Positions 22,660-32,888 of a DNA stretch of 64,000 nt are shown here, piece by piece. The position numbers and the translations under genes are program-made. Under the pieces are notes generated by a model. That model did not search any database. It was not told where the DNA came from and saw only the letters and a list, made by a program, of their open reading frames with translations. Source of the stretch: Phoronis australis (lineage: Eukaryota > Phoronida > Phoronidae); NCBI GenBank assembly GCA_002633005.1, contig NMRA01000416.1, forward strand, positions 206,759 to 270,758. Direction: 5' to 3'. Position 1 is the first letter of the stretch, and each line of letters begins with the position of its first letter.

Positions 22660-23657
22660 AACCGCATTTCATCCGAAACATCGGCTATACTACAACAGAT
22701 GAGACCGGTAGAACAAGTTTCGATGACATGCAGTACTGCCCGACGTTGCTGAATGATACAGGTAGACCAAGCCACTTTCGAATGAACCGGCTCGCTGCTC
22801 TTTCCATTTCCTTTACTGAAGAGGACGTGACGTCGTAGATTAACAGGGTTCACATAAGCTTCGGGAGCAAGATGAACTGGTAGCATCAGAGCTTGAATCA
22901 TCCGGGTATTCCGTCTTTATCGATCTTCTCAAGCCATACCTTGAGCTGGGCTTTCACATCCTTGACACGGGATGTGTCTCGTAGGCTGCTATCATAGTAC
23001 TTGCCAAGGCACTTGACCGGTTGTTCACTTATTGTTGGAATTGTGCAACCTGCTATCGATAACGTTTGTCTCTTGAGCAACACGCCTTTGTTGATAATTA
23101 GAGATCTGGAATTCTCTGCCTTGAATGTCATGCGGGTCCATTTAGTGAGCTCTTCTAGGCAACGAAGAATTGTTCTGGAACCCACAGGTGACTCTGTCAC
23201 AATCGTAATGTCGTCAACAAAAGCTCTACATGATGGCTGTCTGACTTCATCTAGCTTGGAATCTCTCCACTCAGATTGGGCTCTCTTAAGCAGGACGTTC
23301 ATTGCCATGATAAACAGGATGACTGAAATGATGCAGCCCGTCATAATGCCTTTCTCTAGGTGTTGCCACTTCGTAGTGAAGTTGCCGACCGTGAAACGCA
23401 TCACACAGGAGCTGTAGTATGACTTCACTATACTCTTGACTTTCTCAGGAATATGGTAGATGTCCATGGCAAGATAAACTAACACATGTGGTACAGAACC
23501 ATACGCATTTGCCATGTCGAGCCACAACATCGACAGATTCTTCTTGCCCTTCTTCGCTCGGTGTATAAGTTCACTTATGATAGAATTATGTTCCAGGCAT
23601 CCAGAAAAGACCGATACCCCACCTTTCTGTGAAGATGTGAAAATATACTTATTCTTG
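22660..23657 (-). pseudogene. LINE reverse transcriptase, 3' half (R2/PO21-like)
   Basis: Minus-strand frame with the non-LTR RT blocks in order: TSSQKGGVSVFSGCLEH, LSMLWLDMANAYGSVPH, KGIMTGCIISVILF, the catalytic FVDD (AFVDDITIVTES), ENSRSLIINKG and EQPVKCLGKYYDSSLRD, then KVWLEKIDKDGIPG. After 22898 the same family continues in another frame with stops (FKL-CYQFILLPKLM, SSSVKEMERAAS). Established knowledge: this arrangement is common in fish and lancelet PO21/R2-like LINEs. The missing upstream half is at 30411-31178, on the same strand, beyond an inserted gypsy element. The endonuclease is not present. Confidence 0.85.
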
Positions 23658-23662
23658 ATCAT
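23658..23662. repeat. Target-site duplication ATCAT, left
   Basis: Plus-strand ATCAT abuts the gypsy LTR end (TGTCA on this strand). The same five bases sit at 30406-30410 against the other LTR end. Both copies are inside the LINE coding frame. Confidence 0.85.
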
Positions 23663-24731
23663 TGTCACGTGGTTTATATCTTGCCGGTAGGCGGTTGAAA
23701 TAACACAATTTGATTTGGATGTAATAATGAGTATATTGACTAAATGTTTGAATTTCCCTAAATGAATAATCATAAAGATTAATAAAGAAGCCTAATTTAA
23801 TCAGTCTGTGATCACGTTTCTCATTCCTGGCGTCGGCCTTGGATCCAGTGTTATACTTGTTATGAGGAGTTTCCTCTTCTCTTGATCATTCGATCCAGTC
23901 TTCCAAGCAGTCTTCACTTGATGAAATGCTTCGGAATAACTATGAAGTTCAGTCCATCGAACAACATATATGTTAACATGAATTCAGTCCATCGAATTCT
24001 AGATGCAATGTACCCTCTTTCAAATTCAGTCCATCGAATTTCTACAGCTTGTGATATTTCTCAGCAAACCAGTAGCATCTCTTCAGGAATATCTGCGATA
24101 TCTCTCTAGCAAGCTGGTTGCCTCTCTCCAAGAAATATCTAATACCTCTATACCAATCTGGTTGCCTCTCGTTGGAAATATGTCTTCTTGAAAAGCTAAC
24201 GGTATACTTATACTCAAACAGAATAAAGGTGGGCGGGTTAGATCAAAACATAAAACCCACCAACTTCCTCCAAATGTACTCATAGTTCCAAAACAACTTC
24301 CAAGAACAACATCATAAGATTCCACATATGAACCTAAGCTTTCGTCAAATATGGTCACGGACAGACAAATCTTTAAGTAATTTCTGCTGAATAATAACAA
24401 GACTATTGTTGTTGTCAGAACTGGCTAACCCCACAGTTGACCAATTCCGGTGAATTTAAAGTTACATAATTCTGCTAGCAGAGCATAAACACATGGTTAG
24501 AGACAAATATGCTGATTCATTTCCTATGCACTCATAGGAGGCAATAAATTTCAGTAAACAACTAATACCCTTAATTAATACACAACAACCACTATATACT
24601 AAATTAATACTTATACTTCTCACGTAATATTATTCTCATGTACATAGTCAACCCAAGTTCTAATGTGTTTGTATCATACTTTAATGATAAATAAATGACA
24701 TGTTCATCCTACATAAAATCTCCCCGTAACA
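23663..24731 (-). repeat. Gypsy LTR, complete (1069 bp)
   Basis: In minus orientation it starts TGTTACGGGGAGATTTTATG and ends CCACGTGACA. Partial copies at 25111-25278 and 30053-30405 share its first 80-250 bases. It contains two internal tandem repeats: TTCAGTCCATCGAA three times (23947-24043) and a roughly 45-47-base unit with CTGGTTGCCTCTC (about 24068-24180). Confidence 0.8.
23945..24180. repeat. Two short tandem repeats inside the LTR
   Basis: TTCAGTCCATCGAA occurs at about 23947, 23982 and 24025. A second block repeats the pattern CTGGTTGCCTCTC...GAAATATCT about 2.5 times between 24068 and 24180. They may be enhancer-like LTR repeats, but this is only inferred from position. Confidence 0.6.
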
Positions 24732-25109
24732 CCGTGGAAGCAAAAATCAGAGTTGCCACTGGGGGGCACTACAGTAGTCAAATGCCAGAAAAATCTATGT
24801 CAGCAGCTGGATTCTCATCAGGAACACATCTGCCAAATTTCATATGATCTTTCAAACAGGTTGGTGGTTAGAGGCAGATGCCAAAAAGCACAACTAACGT
24901 TTAAAATGGTTACTAGGTGATATAGAATATGTCCAAATCTTCTGAAAATGGAAAGTCGCTCTCGTCTCCTCGACAGAAGCCTATTAGCTAATTAAAATTG
25001 ACCTCACCACGAAGGCAACGCTTAGATTGTACCACATCTTTAGAACAGTGACAGTGGACTTACCGTGAGTGGCACCTCCGGGTTGTTACAGACCAGACAG
25101 GGATCACTC
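24732..25109. repeat. Repeat fragment of the 41-42 kb CTCF-motif family
   Basis: It includes GCCACTGGGGGGCACTACAG, CATCTGCCAAATTTCATATG and GTTACTAGGTGATATAGAAT, which parallel the units at 41281-42170. It lies between two LTR copies, with a single N at 25110 marking an assembly join. Confidence 0.6.
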
Positions 25110-25110
25110 N

Positions 25111-25291
25111 ATACCCTTAATTAGTTACACAACAACCACTATATACTTAATTAATACTCATACTTCTCATGTAATATTATTCTCATATACATAGTCAACC
25201 CAAGTTCTAATGTGTTTGTATCATACTTTAATGATAAATAAATGACATGTTCATCCTACATAAAATCTCCCCGTAACACATTTCCCCCTTT
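25111..25291 (-). repeat. Partial LTR with polypurine tract
   Basis: 25111-25278 matches the first ~170 bases of the complete LTR. On the minus strand AAAGGGGGAAATG directly precedes the LTR start, which is the expected polypurine tract at the internal/3'-LTR boundary of the gypsy element. Confidence 0.75.
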
Positions 25292-25429
25292 AAGGATGAA
25301 CATGGGAATGAATTTATGTTCCAACTACACATCATAACATTAAACATGACGACTGAGGAAATCTGCTCCAACATTGCTATCACCCTTAATGTATTCCACT
25401 CTGAAGCAAAATGGTTGCAAGGACATGGC

Positions 25430-26825
25430 CTACCTTATAATCTTCTGATTAATTAATTTGGCTTTGTGCAAATAGGACAGTGACTGATGGTCGGTCTGCA
25501 GAACAAATTCGTTCCCATAAAGGTAAACTCTAAACGTATTGATTGCCCAACAGATTGCCATGCACTCGCGTTCCATAACGGAATATCTCTGTTCCCGTTC
25601 ACTTAATTTTTTACTAGCATAAGCTACAGGAAATAATGCTCCTTCGTGCATCTGCATTAAGCAAGCACCCAGACCAACGTCTGAAGCGTCTGTTTGTAAA
25701 TAAAAGATTTCCTCTGTCTTAGGAAGTTTCAAAACTGGCCTTTGGCAAAGCTCATGCTTGATCGTCTCAAATGCTTTAGCTTGTTCTTCACCCCATGTAA
25801 GCTTTTCAGGTTTACCCTTCTTGGTTAGCTCAGTTAACGGAAGAACTTTATCGGAATAATCCTTAATGAATTTCCGATAATAAAATGAACGAAGTTGGCG
25901 CTTGGTTTTTGGAACTGCAGTGGCTTTCATTTTTTTCAGTTTTTTCCGCTTGCATCATAAGAAAGCCATCCTTAAGACGATGTCCAGTGAATTCAATATC
26001 AGAATACCCAAGAAAACACTTTGACGGTTTAACGGTTAGGTTGGCTTTACGAACCTTATTAAACAAAACTTTCATCTGACTTATGTGATGGTCCCAATCC
26101 GACGTGTGAAGCAAAACGTCATCGACGAAATTGTCGACATTTGACATGTCTCCCAACAATTTTCTCATCATTTTATTGTAGGTAGCCCCACTGTTCACTA
26201 GCCCAAATGGCATCTTGATATACTGATAATGACCAAAAGGTGTCGTGAATGCTGTGATTTCTTTGGAAGTGTCTTCCATAGGAATCTGCCAATAACCTTT
26301 GTAAAAATCAATTTTGCTGAAAAATCTGTCACTTGCACACTTTGTAAAGATAGCCTCGGGATCAGGCATTCCTTCACAATCAAATTTAGTGACTTTGTTA
26401 ACCTTCCGCATGTCTTGACAATATCGGACACCTCCGTCCTTCTTCTTGACAATGACAAGTGGCGAACAGTATGGAGATTCAGAAGGCTCAATGATCCCCA
26501 TTCTCAACATGTCATCAATTTCTCGTTTCATATCTCCATAAAGAGAATATGGAACTGGGTAAGGATTAGACCGTATGGGGTCCTTGTCCCTCAACTCAAT
26601 CTTATGTTCAATTAGACCAGTTGTTCCTGGCTTTGATGAGAATATGTCTGCATATTCTTCCACCATTCGTATCAAAGCATCTTTTTGGTCGCTAGTCAAA
26701 TCAGGATTGATTTGCACATCACGATAAGTTTCGAGTTTTCCGGATACACCAGGGGTATCGACTGACGCAGTGCCACCGCACTCGTCGTCCATATCTTCAA
26801 ATGTGATAGCAGCGACACTCGCATG
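25430..26825 (-). pseudogene. Gypsy pol: reverse transcriptase and RNase H
   Basis: Minus-strand frame 26825 down to 25930 carries RT: IEHKIELRDKDPIRSNPYPV, CSPLVIVKKKDGGVRYCQDM, FFSKIDFYKGYWQIPM, MPFGLVNSGATYNKMM, the catalytic FVDD (DNFVDDVLLHT) and LTVKPSKCFLG. The frame shifts near 25930 and resumes with MKATAVPKTKRQLRSF, then RNase H: FYLQTDASDVGLGACLMQM and LQTDHQSLSYLHKAK. At the shift region the usual LGLAGYYRKF is shortened to YYRKF, a small in-frame deletion. Translation stops at 25430 before any integrase. The 5' part runs into the 87-N gap. Confidence 0.88.
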
Positions 26826-26912
26826 NNNNNNNNNNNNNNNNNNNNNNNNNNNNNNNNNNNNNNNNNNNNNNNNNNNNNNNNNNNNNNNNNNNNNNNNNNN
26901 NNNNNNNNNNNN
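26826..26912. other. Assembly gap (87 N)
   Basis: Unknown bases inside the gypsy pol frame. Reading continues in the same family on the left side; on the right only a short stretch (MGVDQGPY on the minus strand) is open. Confidence 0.95.
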
Positions 26913-26939
26913 GTAAGGACCTTGATCAACGCCCAATGT

Positions 26940-28318
26940 ATTCCTAGTACTTTGTACTGAACAAATGTCAACACATTTCAGATAAAGTATTTTATGGATG
27001 ACCCTTGGTCATTGGGCCTTTAATATTTGCACTGGATGTATCCCAGTCACATATCTTGCTAGGTTCGTGGGGTGATGGGTTCATGGAAAAGTTCACAATG
27101 TGCCTAAGAAAAAGAATTTTAAGGCATACTGTCAATGCTTGTTGTCCTTTACTATAGACTGTCACATTCATAAAATTAAATGTAATTTGTGCAGCAATAA
27201 ATTGTTCACAGATAGTCTGTTACTATGTCTGTTAACATTGGTTCATTGAACTTACTGTGATGTCATTGCACCTGATGTGAGAAACCCTATAACATTGACA
27301 ATAGATAGGCCAGTTAGCACCTGAGGGTACTTACTTAGGGTACTAGGAATGTATGAGACAGGGTATTTAGATGGGTGACTTCCCATCCATCGAACCTGTC
27401 TTTAAGCCAGTAATTATTATAGTTATTGTTAAAGTGCCATAACCCTGCACCCCATCAAAGAAGTTATCGATTTAGACCACTTGTCATCACAAAGTTCCTT
27501 ATTTAGATGAGAGTTGGTTTGTGGGCATGGAAAGAAATGACAGTTCACTGCTGCTCAATACCATTCTTACTAAAAATTATGACCAACTGTGGCATACCAT
27601 TGCCAAGTTTTTGTGCCTCAATTCAAGCAAGGACGATCTTCATGGTAGCCCCTTCCAAGCCCAGATTTCTCTCGTAATCTATCTAAGGAACACTTCAAGA
27701 TCAATTTCATTACTGTAAGTCGTGTAGCTTGAATCCGCAGATTATGATATTTTGATTGTGACACGTTTGTGTATTTTTGGTTTATGTACCATGTTAGCCA
27801 TACTTTAGAATCCATATTCGTGTTTTGTCAATGTCACATTTCTTTCAGCAGATTATTTAGGGAACTTTTACTTAGGAACCAGATTTGTTTTTGTACATTT
27901 TTGAAAAACTGGGTTTTGCACAGTGCTTTTTCATCACTGATGCTTAACAGAAAAGTACAAGGAAGGAAAATGTGAAATACAATACCGCTCTGATCAAGTT
28001 GACATACTCAAACATTGCTCCCTCATTCTTAGTGATAATTAGTGAGATACTAGAAAGTTGTTTTGATTTTCGCTTTTCAGCTTACAGACAAAGTCATGAA
28101 AGCCATATCTGAAACAGTGTGCATGTAGAATTTGTAAAACTGAATTAGTTACCAATGGCCTCTTCTAAACTTCTGTGTTGTAGCTAACTCGTAGAAAACT
28201 GAAATAAAATTTGTAGATACAAGGATAATTGTGCTCTTCAGACCTCTTGGTTTACGTCTTAGAAATGAGTTATTTGGTTCACTTCGGAACACCATCAAAG
28301 AGAATTTTTGTAATAATA
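26940..28318. other. Gypsy interior, no gag recognised
   Basis: AT-rich sequence where gag would be expected. The open frame at 27521-27718 shows no zinc knuckle or capsid features. Confidence 0.4.
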
Positions 28319-28473
28319 CATGGGCGGATCCATGATTTTGAGTTGGGGGGATGGGGCAGGACAGAGTATTAGCTAGGATTTTTCCCGTCAGACATTCGCA
28401 CCCTCAAACCGCCGAATGTAATCTGGGAGAATTTTAGGTGGGGGGGCATGGCTCCTCTCTAAATCCGCCACTG
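28319..28473 (+). mobile_element. Complete hAT-like MITE, 155 bp
   Basis: The left end CATGGGCGGATCCATG pairs with the right end AAATCCGCCACTG. Eight flanking bases on each side, TAATAATA (28311-28318) and TAATAGTA (28474-28481), match at seven positions. This is the 8-bp target duplication typical of hAT. The interior is a G-rich strand with no coding capacity. It lies inside the gypsy element and so inserted later. Related ends occur at 11484, 14633 and 45069. Confidence 0.82.
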
Positions 28474-28481
28474 TAATAGTA

Positions 28482-30052
28482 CTTGTTGAATTCTCTTTGA
28501 CAACACAAATTGCAAATGATTGAAAGGATTCAAATGAAACTGTGACTTGCAAACTCAGTTCTTCAAAACACTATTATGCACCATACAATATCACCAATTA
28601 AGAGCAACCATAATTGCCAAAGTTGTATTTTTCATTTTTCAAAGGTTTTTAAAGTTGTGAATGCCGACAGTTTCTCAAATCATCTAATGGTAGATACGCT
28701 GTAGAACTATAAAATGATGGAAGTCAAGTGCTACTATGTTCAATGCCCCTTGTCCACCAAATTATTCTAAACTGGTTTTGTTTTGCTATGGATTTTTATG
28801 AAAAAGAAAATATAACTAAGAAAACTTCACAGAACTTTCGTTCTCGAATATTTAACATCAAGAATATTTAACATCAAACGAAACTTGACCATGTTGAAAG
28901 TTTACTTGAAAGACATTAAGTGATCTTATCACTGGCAGAATGATTTATAAAGTTTAAATTTTCGTGCAAATAATGAACGGTAAGCTTCTTGCAAATCGAG
29001 TAAAAGGAAACGGGTAAAACTAATTTGGCAGTATGGTGTCCAAATCAAAAGTTTGCTTTTTGGACAGAGCCTGGTTTTATAGTCACTGCTTTAACAAGCA
29101 CGTGCTAAAGAATAATAACATAATTTCAACATAACGAAAATAAACAGAATCTCAATAAAAACTTATCTGATATCAAACACTTTTAAGTTTAAAAAGTACT
29201 TCATCGAGTACAAAGTAGGAACCAGAAACACTGCATTTAATATTCAGGAGGTTTGACACAGTTTGTCAAAAAGCCATGATTTTACAGCATTGGCCAATTT
29301 ATGAAACACTAGAACATCTTTAAAACAATACCAAACCCTATTCTGGCCTAGTAACAGAGACTAAAAACAGCTTTCCCGTCCAGTTCTCTGAAACGAAATA
29401 ATGCTCTGTAATCCTCGATAACCCTCAAAAGTTTGGATGGAAATTTGAAAACTCCTTTCAAAGTCTGATAAACGGGCAAGCGTGACCTATGATTCGGCTA
29501 TTTTTAGCCGCCTGTGCGGCACTGGACAAGATTTCAATACTGATGATGTTACTATCCTAGACTGTGCGGAAGACTGCCTCCCGTTCAGTAACGCTAGGAC
29601 CTCGCTCAAAAGCAAGACATCGCGAGATTACCTGAGATATTGCCGTGCATTTCAAATGAGAAGACGTGACTTTGACTAGGTTTTAGCTAGGACCAATATC
29701 TCAAATTACTCCCAGGTTTTAGCTAGGTCCTAGCGTCTACTGAACGCACGCCTGGTTCAGAACGGGTGTAGAGGAAGCTCTCCATGAGCGCATTGATAAG
29801 CCTCTTCAAATGAAAGAGGCGGTTTAAGATTCGATTTGTCACATGTATGGCTTGGTGTTCTGACGTCAATGCCGCGCCGTCTGGTCAAAACGTCACCAAT
29901 TGGCCAGAATAACGATAACGTCACAAGCCAAGCTGAGTCCGTGAGATGCGACGCAACGTCACTATTTTTTTGTAAGTTTTTATTCCAGTCAAACTTTATT
30001 TGCTTTCTCAACTGGATGTCTCAAAATTTTCATGCTTTTATGTGCTATCATA
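28482..30052. other. Unresolved interior, no gene recognised
   Basis: No protein family seen. A plus-strand frame at 29482-29679 (FSRLCGTGQDFNTDDVTILD) looks protein-like but has no recognised relatives and no splice support. GGTTTTAGCTAGG repeats twice near 29680-29730. Confidence 0.35.
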
Positions 30053-30405
30053 ACATAAACACATGGTCAAAGGCAAATATGTTGATTCATTTCCTTTGCA
30101 CTCATAGGAGGCAACAATTTCAGTAAACAAATCATACCTTTAATTAATTACACAACAACTACTATATACGTAATTAACACTTCTCACGCACATAGCTTAC
30201 CCAACTTGTAATGTGTCTATTAATCTAAATCATATCAATGTTAAATAAACTGACATGTTCGTCCTACATAAAATCTCCCGTAACAATAGGTCAAATATGT
30301 AGCATTTACAAGGCATGTAAATGTTTACAAGTTCTAATGTGTTTGTATCATACTTTAATGATAAATAAATGACATGTTCATCCTACATAAAATCTCCCCG
30401 TAACA
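30053..30405 (-). repeat. Two partial copies of the gypsy LTR 5' region
   Basis: 30328-30405 (78 bases) and 30053-30285 both begin, in minus orientation, TGTTACGG(G)AGATTTTATG and follow the complete LTR for 78 and ~233 bases. A 42-base unrelated spacer separates them. The outer one carries the element boundary. The rest of this 5' LTR is missing. Confidence 0.75.
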
Positions 30406-30410
30406 ATCAT
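30406..30410. repeat. Target-site duplication ATCAT, right
   Basis: This matches 23658-23662. It lies between the gypsy 5' LTR end (TAACA at 30401-30405) and the LINE 5' half. Confidence 0.85.
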
Positions 30411-31178
30411 GAAGTCTGTCATTCTGCCTCATAGGTTCGCTAAGTAGATCTTTCCCTCCACACTGAGCAGTGAAATTGGTCGAAACTGCCTAATCTGCTT
30501 CGAGCCTTCTTCTTTTGGAACGTAAACTCCTGCAGCTCGCCCCCCCTGGGTTGGGGAATCTTACACAACTCCCAGAGCCTTTCACTCAACTTGGGACACA
30601 TCTCATTGACCTTGTAGGAAAGTCTACTTGGACCAGGGGCTGACCCCGATCGAGCTTTCTTCACAGGGCTATCCATTTCTGACTTCCTAATGTCCCCCAG
30701 ATCAAAACCTTCGTCTGGTAAATCTGCCTCTAGACCTGGGAAGTCGCCAAGGGGAGTATCTTTCAACTCAAGGTGATCCTCCAAGTCTGCCTGGGTGCAG
30801 GTAAGTGTTCAGTCCGCTTTTGCTCTTGCCTAAAAGCCTTGAAGCATACTGGTAAGGTTCCTAATGAATTTCTCCCTCTGCCTTGACCGTTTCGTTCTAT
30901 TTTGTGCACCTCGTTCTGCCTTGTGGAGGGACAAAAGTCGCCTCATATGTTAGGTGAGTAATTTCTGCTTTTTCGTGCACCACTGCACTCTTCCACAGGC
31001 GACGGAGTTCTCTAAGCTCTCTACGGAAATACCAACTCCCAGTTAAATAAAGCGAGGGCATGCGAAAATTGCAAGGACAAATTTTAAAAAATCGCAATGT
31101 ATCAGTTGCCGTAAGGGCGCTTTCTCGAACAAAGAGGGGCATGGATACAATGCTCCAAATCATAACGCATGAGATCAA
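30411..31178 (-). pseudogene. LINE reverse transcriptase, 5' half (R2/PO21-like)
   Basis: Minus strand, in order: a basic region YFRRELRELRRLWKSAVVHE, then YQYASRLLGKSKSGLN, then KKARSGSAPGPSRLSYKV (the SAPGPNG..Y block at the start of LINE RT), CPKLSERLWELCKI, and in another frame RQFRPISLLSVEGKIYLANL. The frame then ends GRMTDFM against the gypsy insertion. The following residues (IKNKYIFT) are at 23658. Frame changes and at least one stop show decay. The N-terminal DNA-binding part was not recognised beyond 31178. Confidence 0.8.
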
Positions 31179-32466
31179 GCAAGAAGTAATTTAAAAACCT
31201 TGCGAAAAGAAGCAACCCTTGCAAATGAAGACCTTGCGCCTGAATCAATGGCTAACTTCACTTGAGAACAGTTGTGTTTACAACTCCAAATTGCCGCCCC
31301 CACATTGTTACAAATATTCAGGACTATGTCATCTAGAAAACTTGAATCTTGGCCACTGGTGCCACCCGACCTTTGTTGTCCTTATGCTGCCTTCTGTACA
31401 ATGGGGAAAATCGTCGATCATTTGAGTTTTTGTCTACATGGATCAGCCTACAGCTGTTCATACGAGGACACAGCAACGTGGAGAGTAAACAGTGTGATAT
31501 TGTTTTCAATTTGTTCTGTAGAATTATCAAAAAAAAAATGTTTTTCGCATACATGATAAGCTTCATTGAAAACTTCTATTAGGCCTAATGAGTATGCCGG
31601 CGGACACCTCACTATTCTTGTGCCCCTGGGAAAAAGGGCGTATACAATTTCAAGACAAAAATATCAATGAGATAGATCGCTCAATAAGCAAATCTTAGTT
31701 GTGAAAAATAAACCATTCCCATGTCAACAGTTATTTCAAAATTATGGCGAGACAAAGCCAATGTCGTTAACTTTGACATCTGTTCGTCGCCATTTTCGCC
31801 TCGCGTTGAAAACGGCCAAACCCTCCGATTGTTGAAAATTCGCTCCCGACTGAGCAAACGATGATCGCGTACCCGCGATTTAGTAGTATATTGCCAGCGA
31901 AGACTCAGTCGCATATTAAATCCTCACTCTTTTAGGAAACAAACGCAGAACCACTAATAGATACAGGGTTAAAGCAAAATCCGTGGCTCTTTTGTATAGT
32001 CCCTATTGTCCTTTTTCATTTTCCACCACACTCACTGACGAATACATAATGAGAATCCATGATACTATTCAAACAGTGCTTCCGGTAGACATAAAATTCA
32101 TGAAACCTACGTAGATCACACGAGTATTAGCGAGGCATCGGTGTACATAAGATACGAGACCAAAATGACCGACAGGCGTTAGTACGTCTGTGGAAATTCT
32201 GATTTAGTCATGACAGTCACTTGATAGTGTTTCCAATTTAGAAAATCAGCTACGTATTAGCATCCCTGTTTCATGCCTCACAAACTGTACACATCGGCGG
32301 ATTTGGGGTTACATTAGTGCCACCGCGATTTTCTAAGGACAGTATATCAACGTCGTTTAATCTGCCCTTGCTTAAATAAGGTTCATATGTACTGAACGGA
32401 TAACAAAACCGGTACTATCACCCCGAAATTTGTATAGTCTTCGGCAAAATTATTTATTCTTTTATT
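31179..32466. other. No gene recognised
   Basis: The short overlapping open frames on both strands (31219-31914) show no family features. There is no repeat with a second copy in the window. Confidence 0.45.
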
Positions 32467-32562
32467 GGCGGCGCACCACAGAAAAAGTGAGGGCTATAGA
32501 CCCCAGCCCCCCCTCCAGCCCCCCTTCCAGCCCCCCTTCCAGCCCCCTATGGTGCGCCGCCC
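32467..32562. mobile_element. Small palindromic MITE (GGCGGCGCACCA ends)
   Basis: The left end GGCGGCGCACCA is mirrored by TGGTGCGCCGCC at the right. Between them are a short linker and about four tandem copies of a CCAGCCCCCCTT-like unit. It is related to the elements at 36311-36454. Confidence 0.65.
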
Positions 32563-32888
32563 CTCTTAACAACACGGCAAATGTACGGGTGGTTCCCGGC
32601 AGCACGCAGTGGGCGGGTACTTCAGCTTTCAAAGTTCGCCGATAGGACCACAACTTCTGACCTTCGGGCTAATGTGAACAAGAAGTTCACCTGTTACTTC
32701 AGAAGCACTACGAAGAGTATGCAGTGCAGTGACAACTTCACTGTCCGTTTCCAAATATATATTCAGTCATGTTGTTTTGCCTATCCTGGAGAATCGACCA
32801 GTGTTATCTGCCCCTGTAATAGCATGGAAAGCCGGAAGAGGGTTTGCCTGGGCAGCACCTAGTGCACCTATGTTACAAAATACCTATG

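Larger units (their letters stand above)
23663..30405 (-). mobile_element. Ty3/gypsy retrotransposon inserted in a LINE
   Basis: The element runs on the minus strand. Its outer ends are TGTTACGG at 30405 and GTGACA at 23663, flanked by ATCAT on both sides. Inside are a full LTR (23663-24731), partial LTR copies (25111-25278, 30053-30285, 30328-30405), a polypurine tract, and pol with RT and RNase H. Integrase and gag were not recognised. Between 27 and 30 kb the interior is AT-rich and carries a later hAT MITE. The 5' LTR is fragmented, and the LTR piece at 25111-25278 ends at a single N, so rearrangement or imperfect assembly is likely. Confidence 0.85.

Noticed and set aside
22641-22901. 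Separate 86-codon protein on the minus strand
   Set aside because: It is an out-of-frame shadow of the LINE C-terminal region, whose family motifs are in another frame.
23658-24731. N-terminal 37 residues of the 291-codon LINE frame as part of the LINE protein
   Set aside because: They are encoded by the gypsy LTR that abuts the LINE; the real LINE sequence starts at the ATCAT duplication.
29482-29679. Gypsy gag remnant
   Set aside because: No zinc knuckle or capsid motif; the frame has no relation to pol orientation (it is on the opposite strand).
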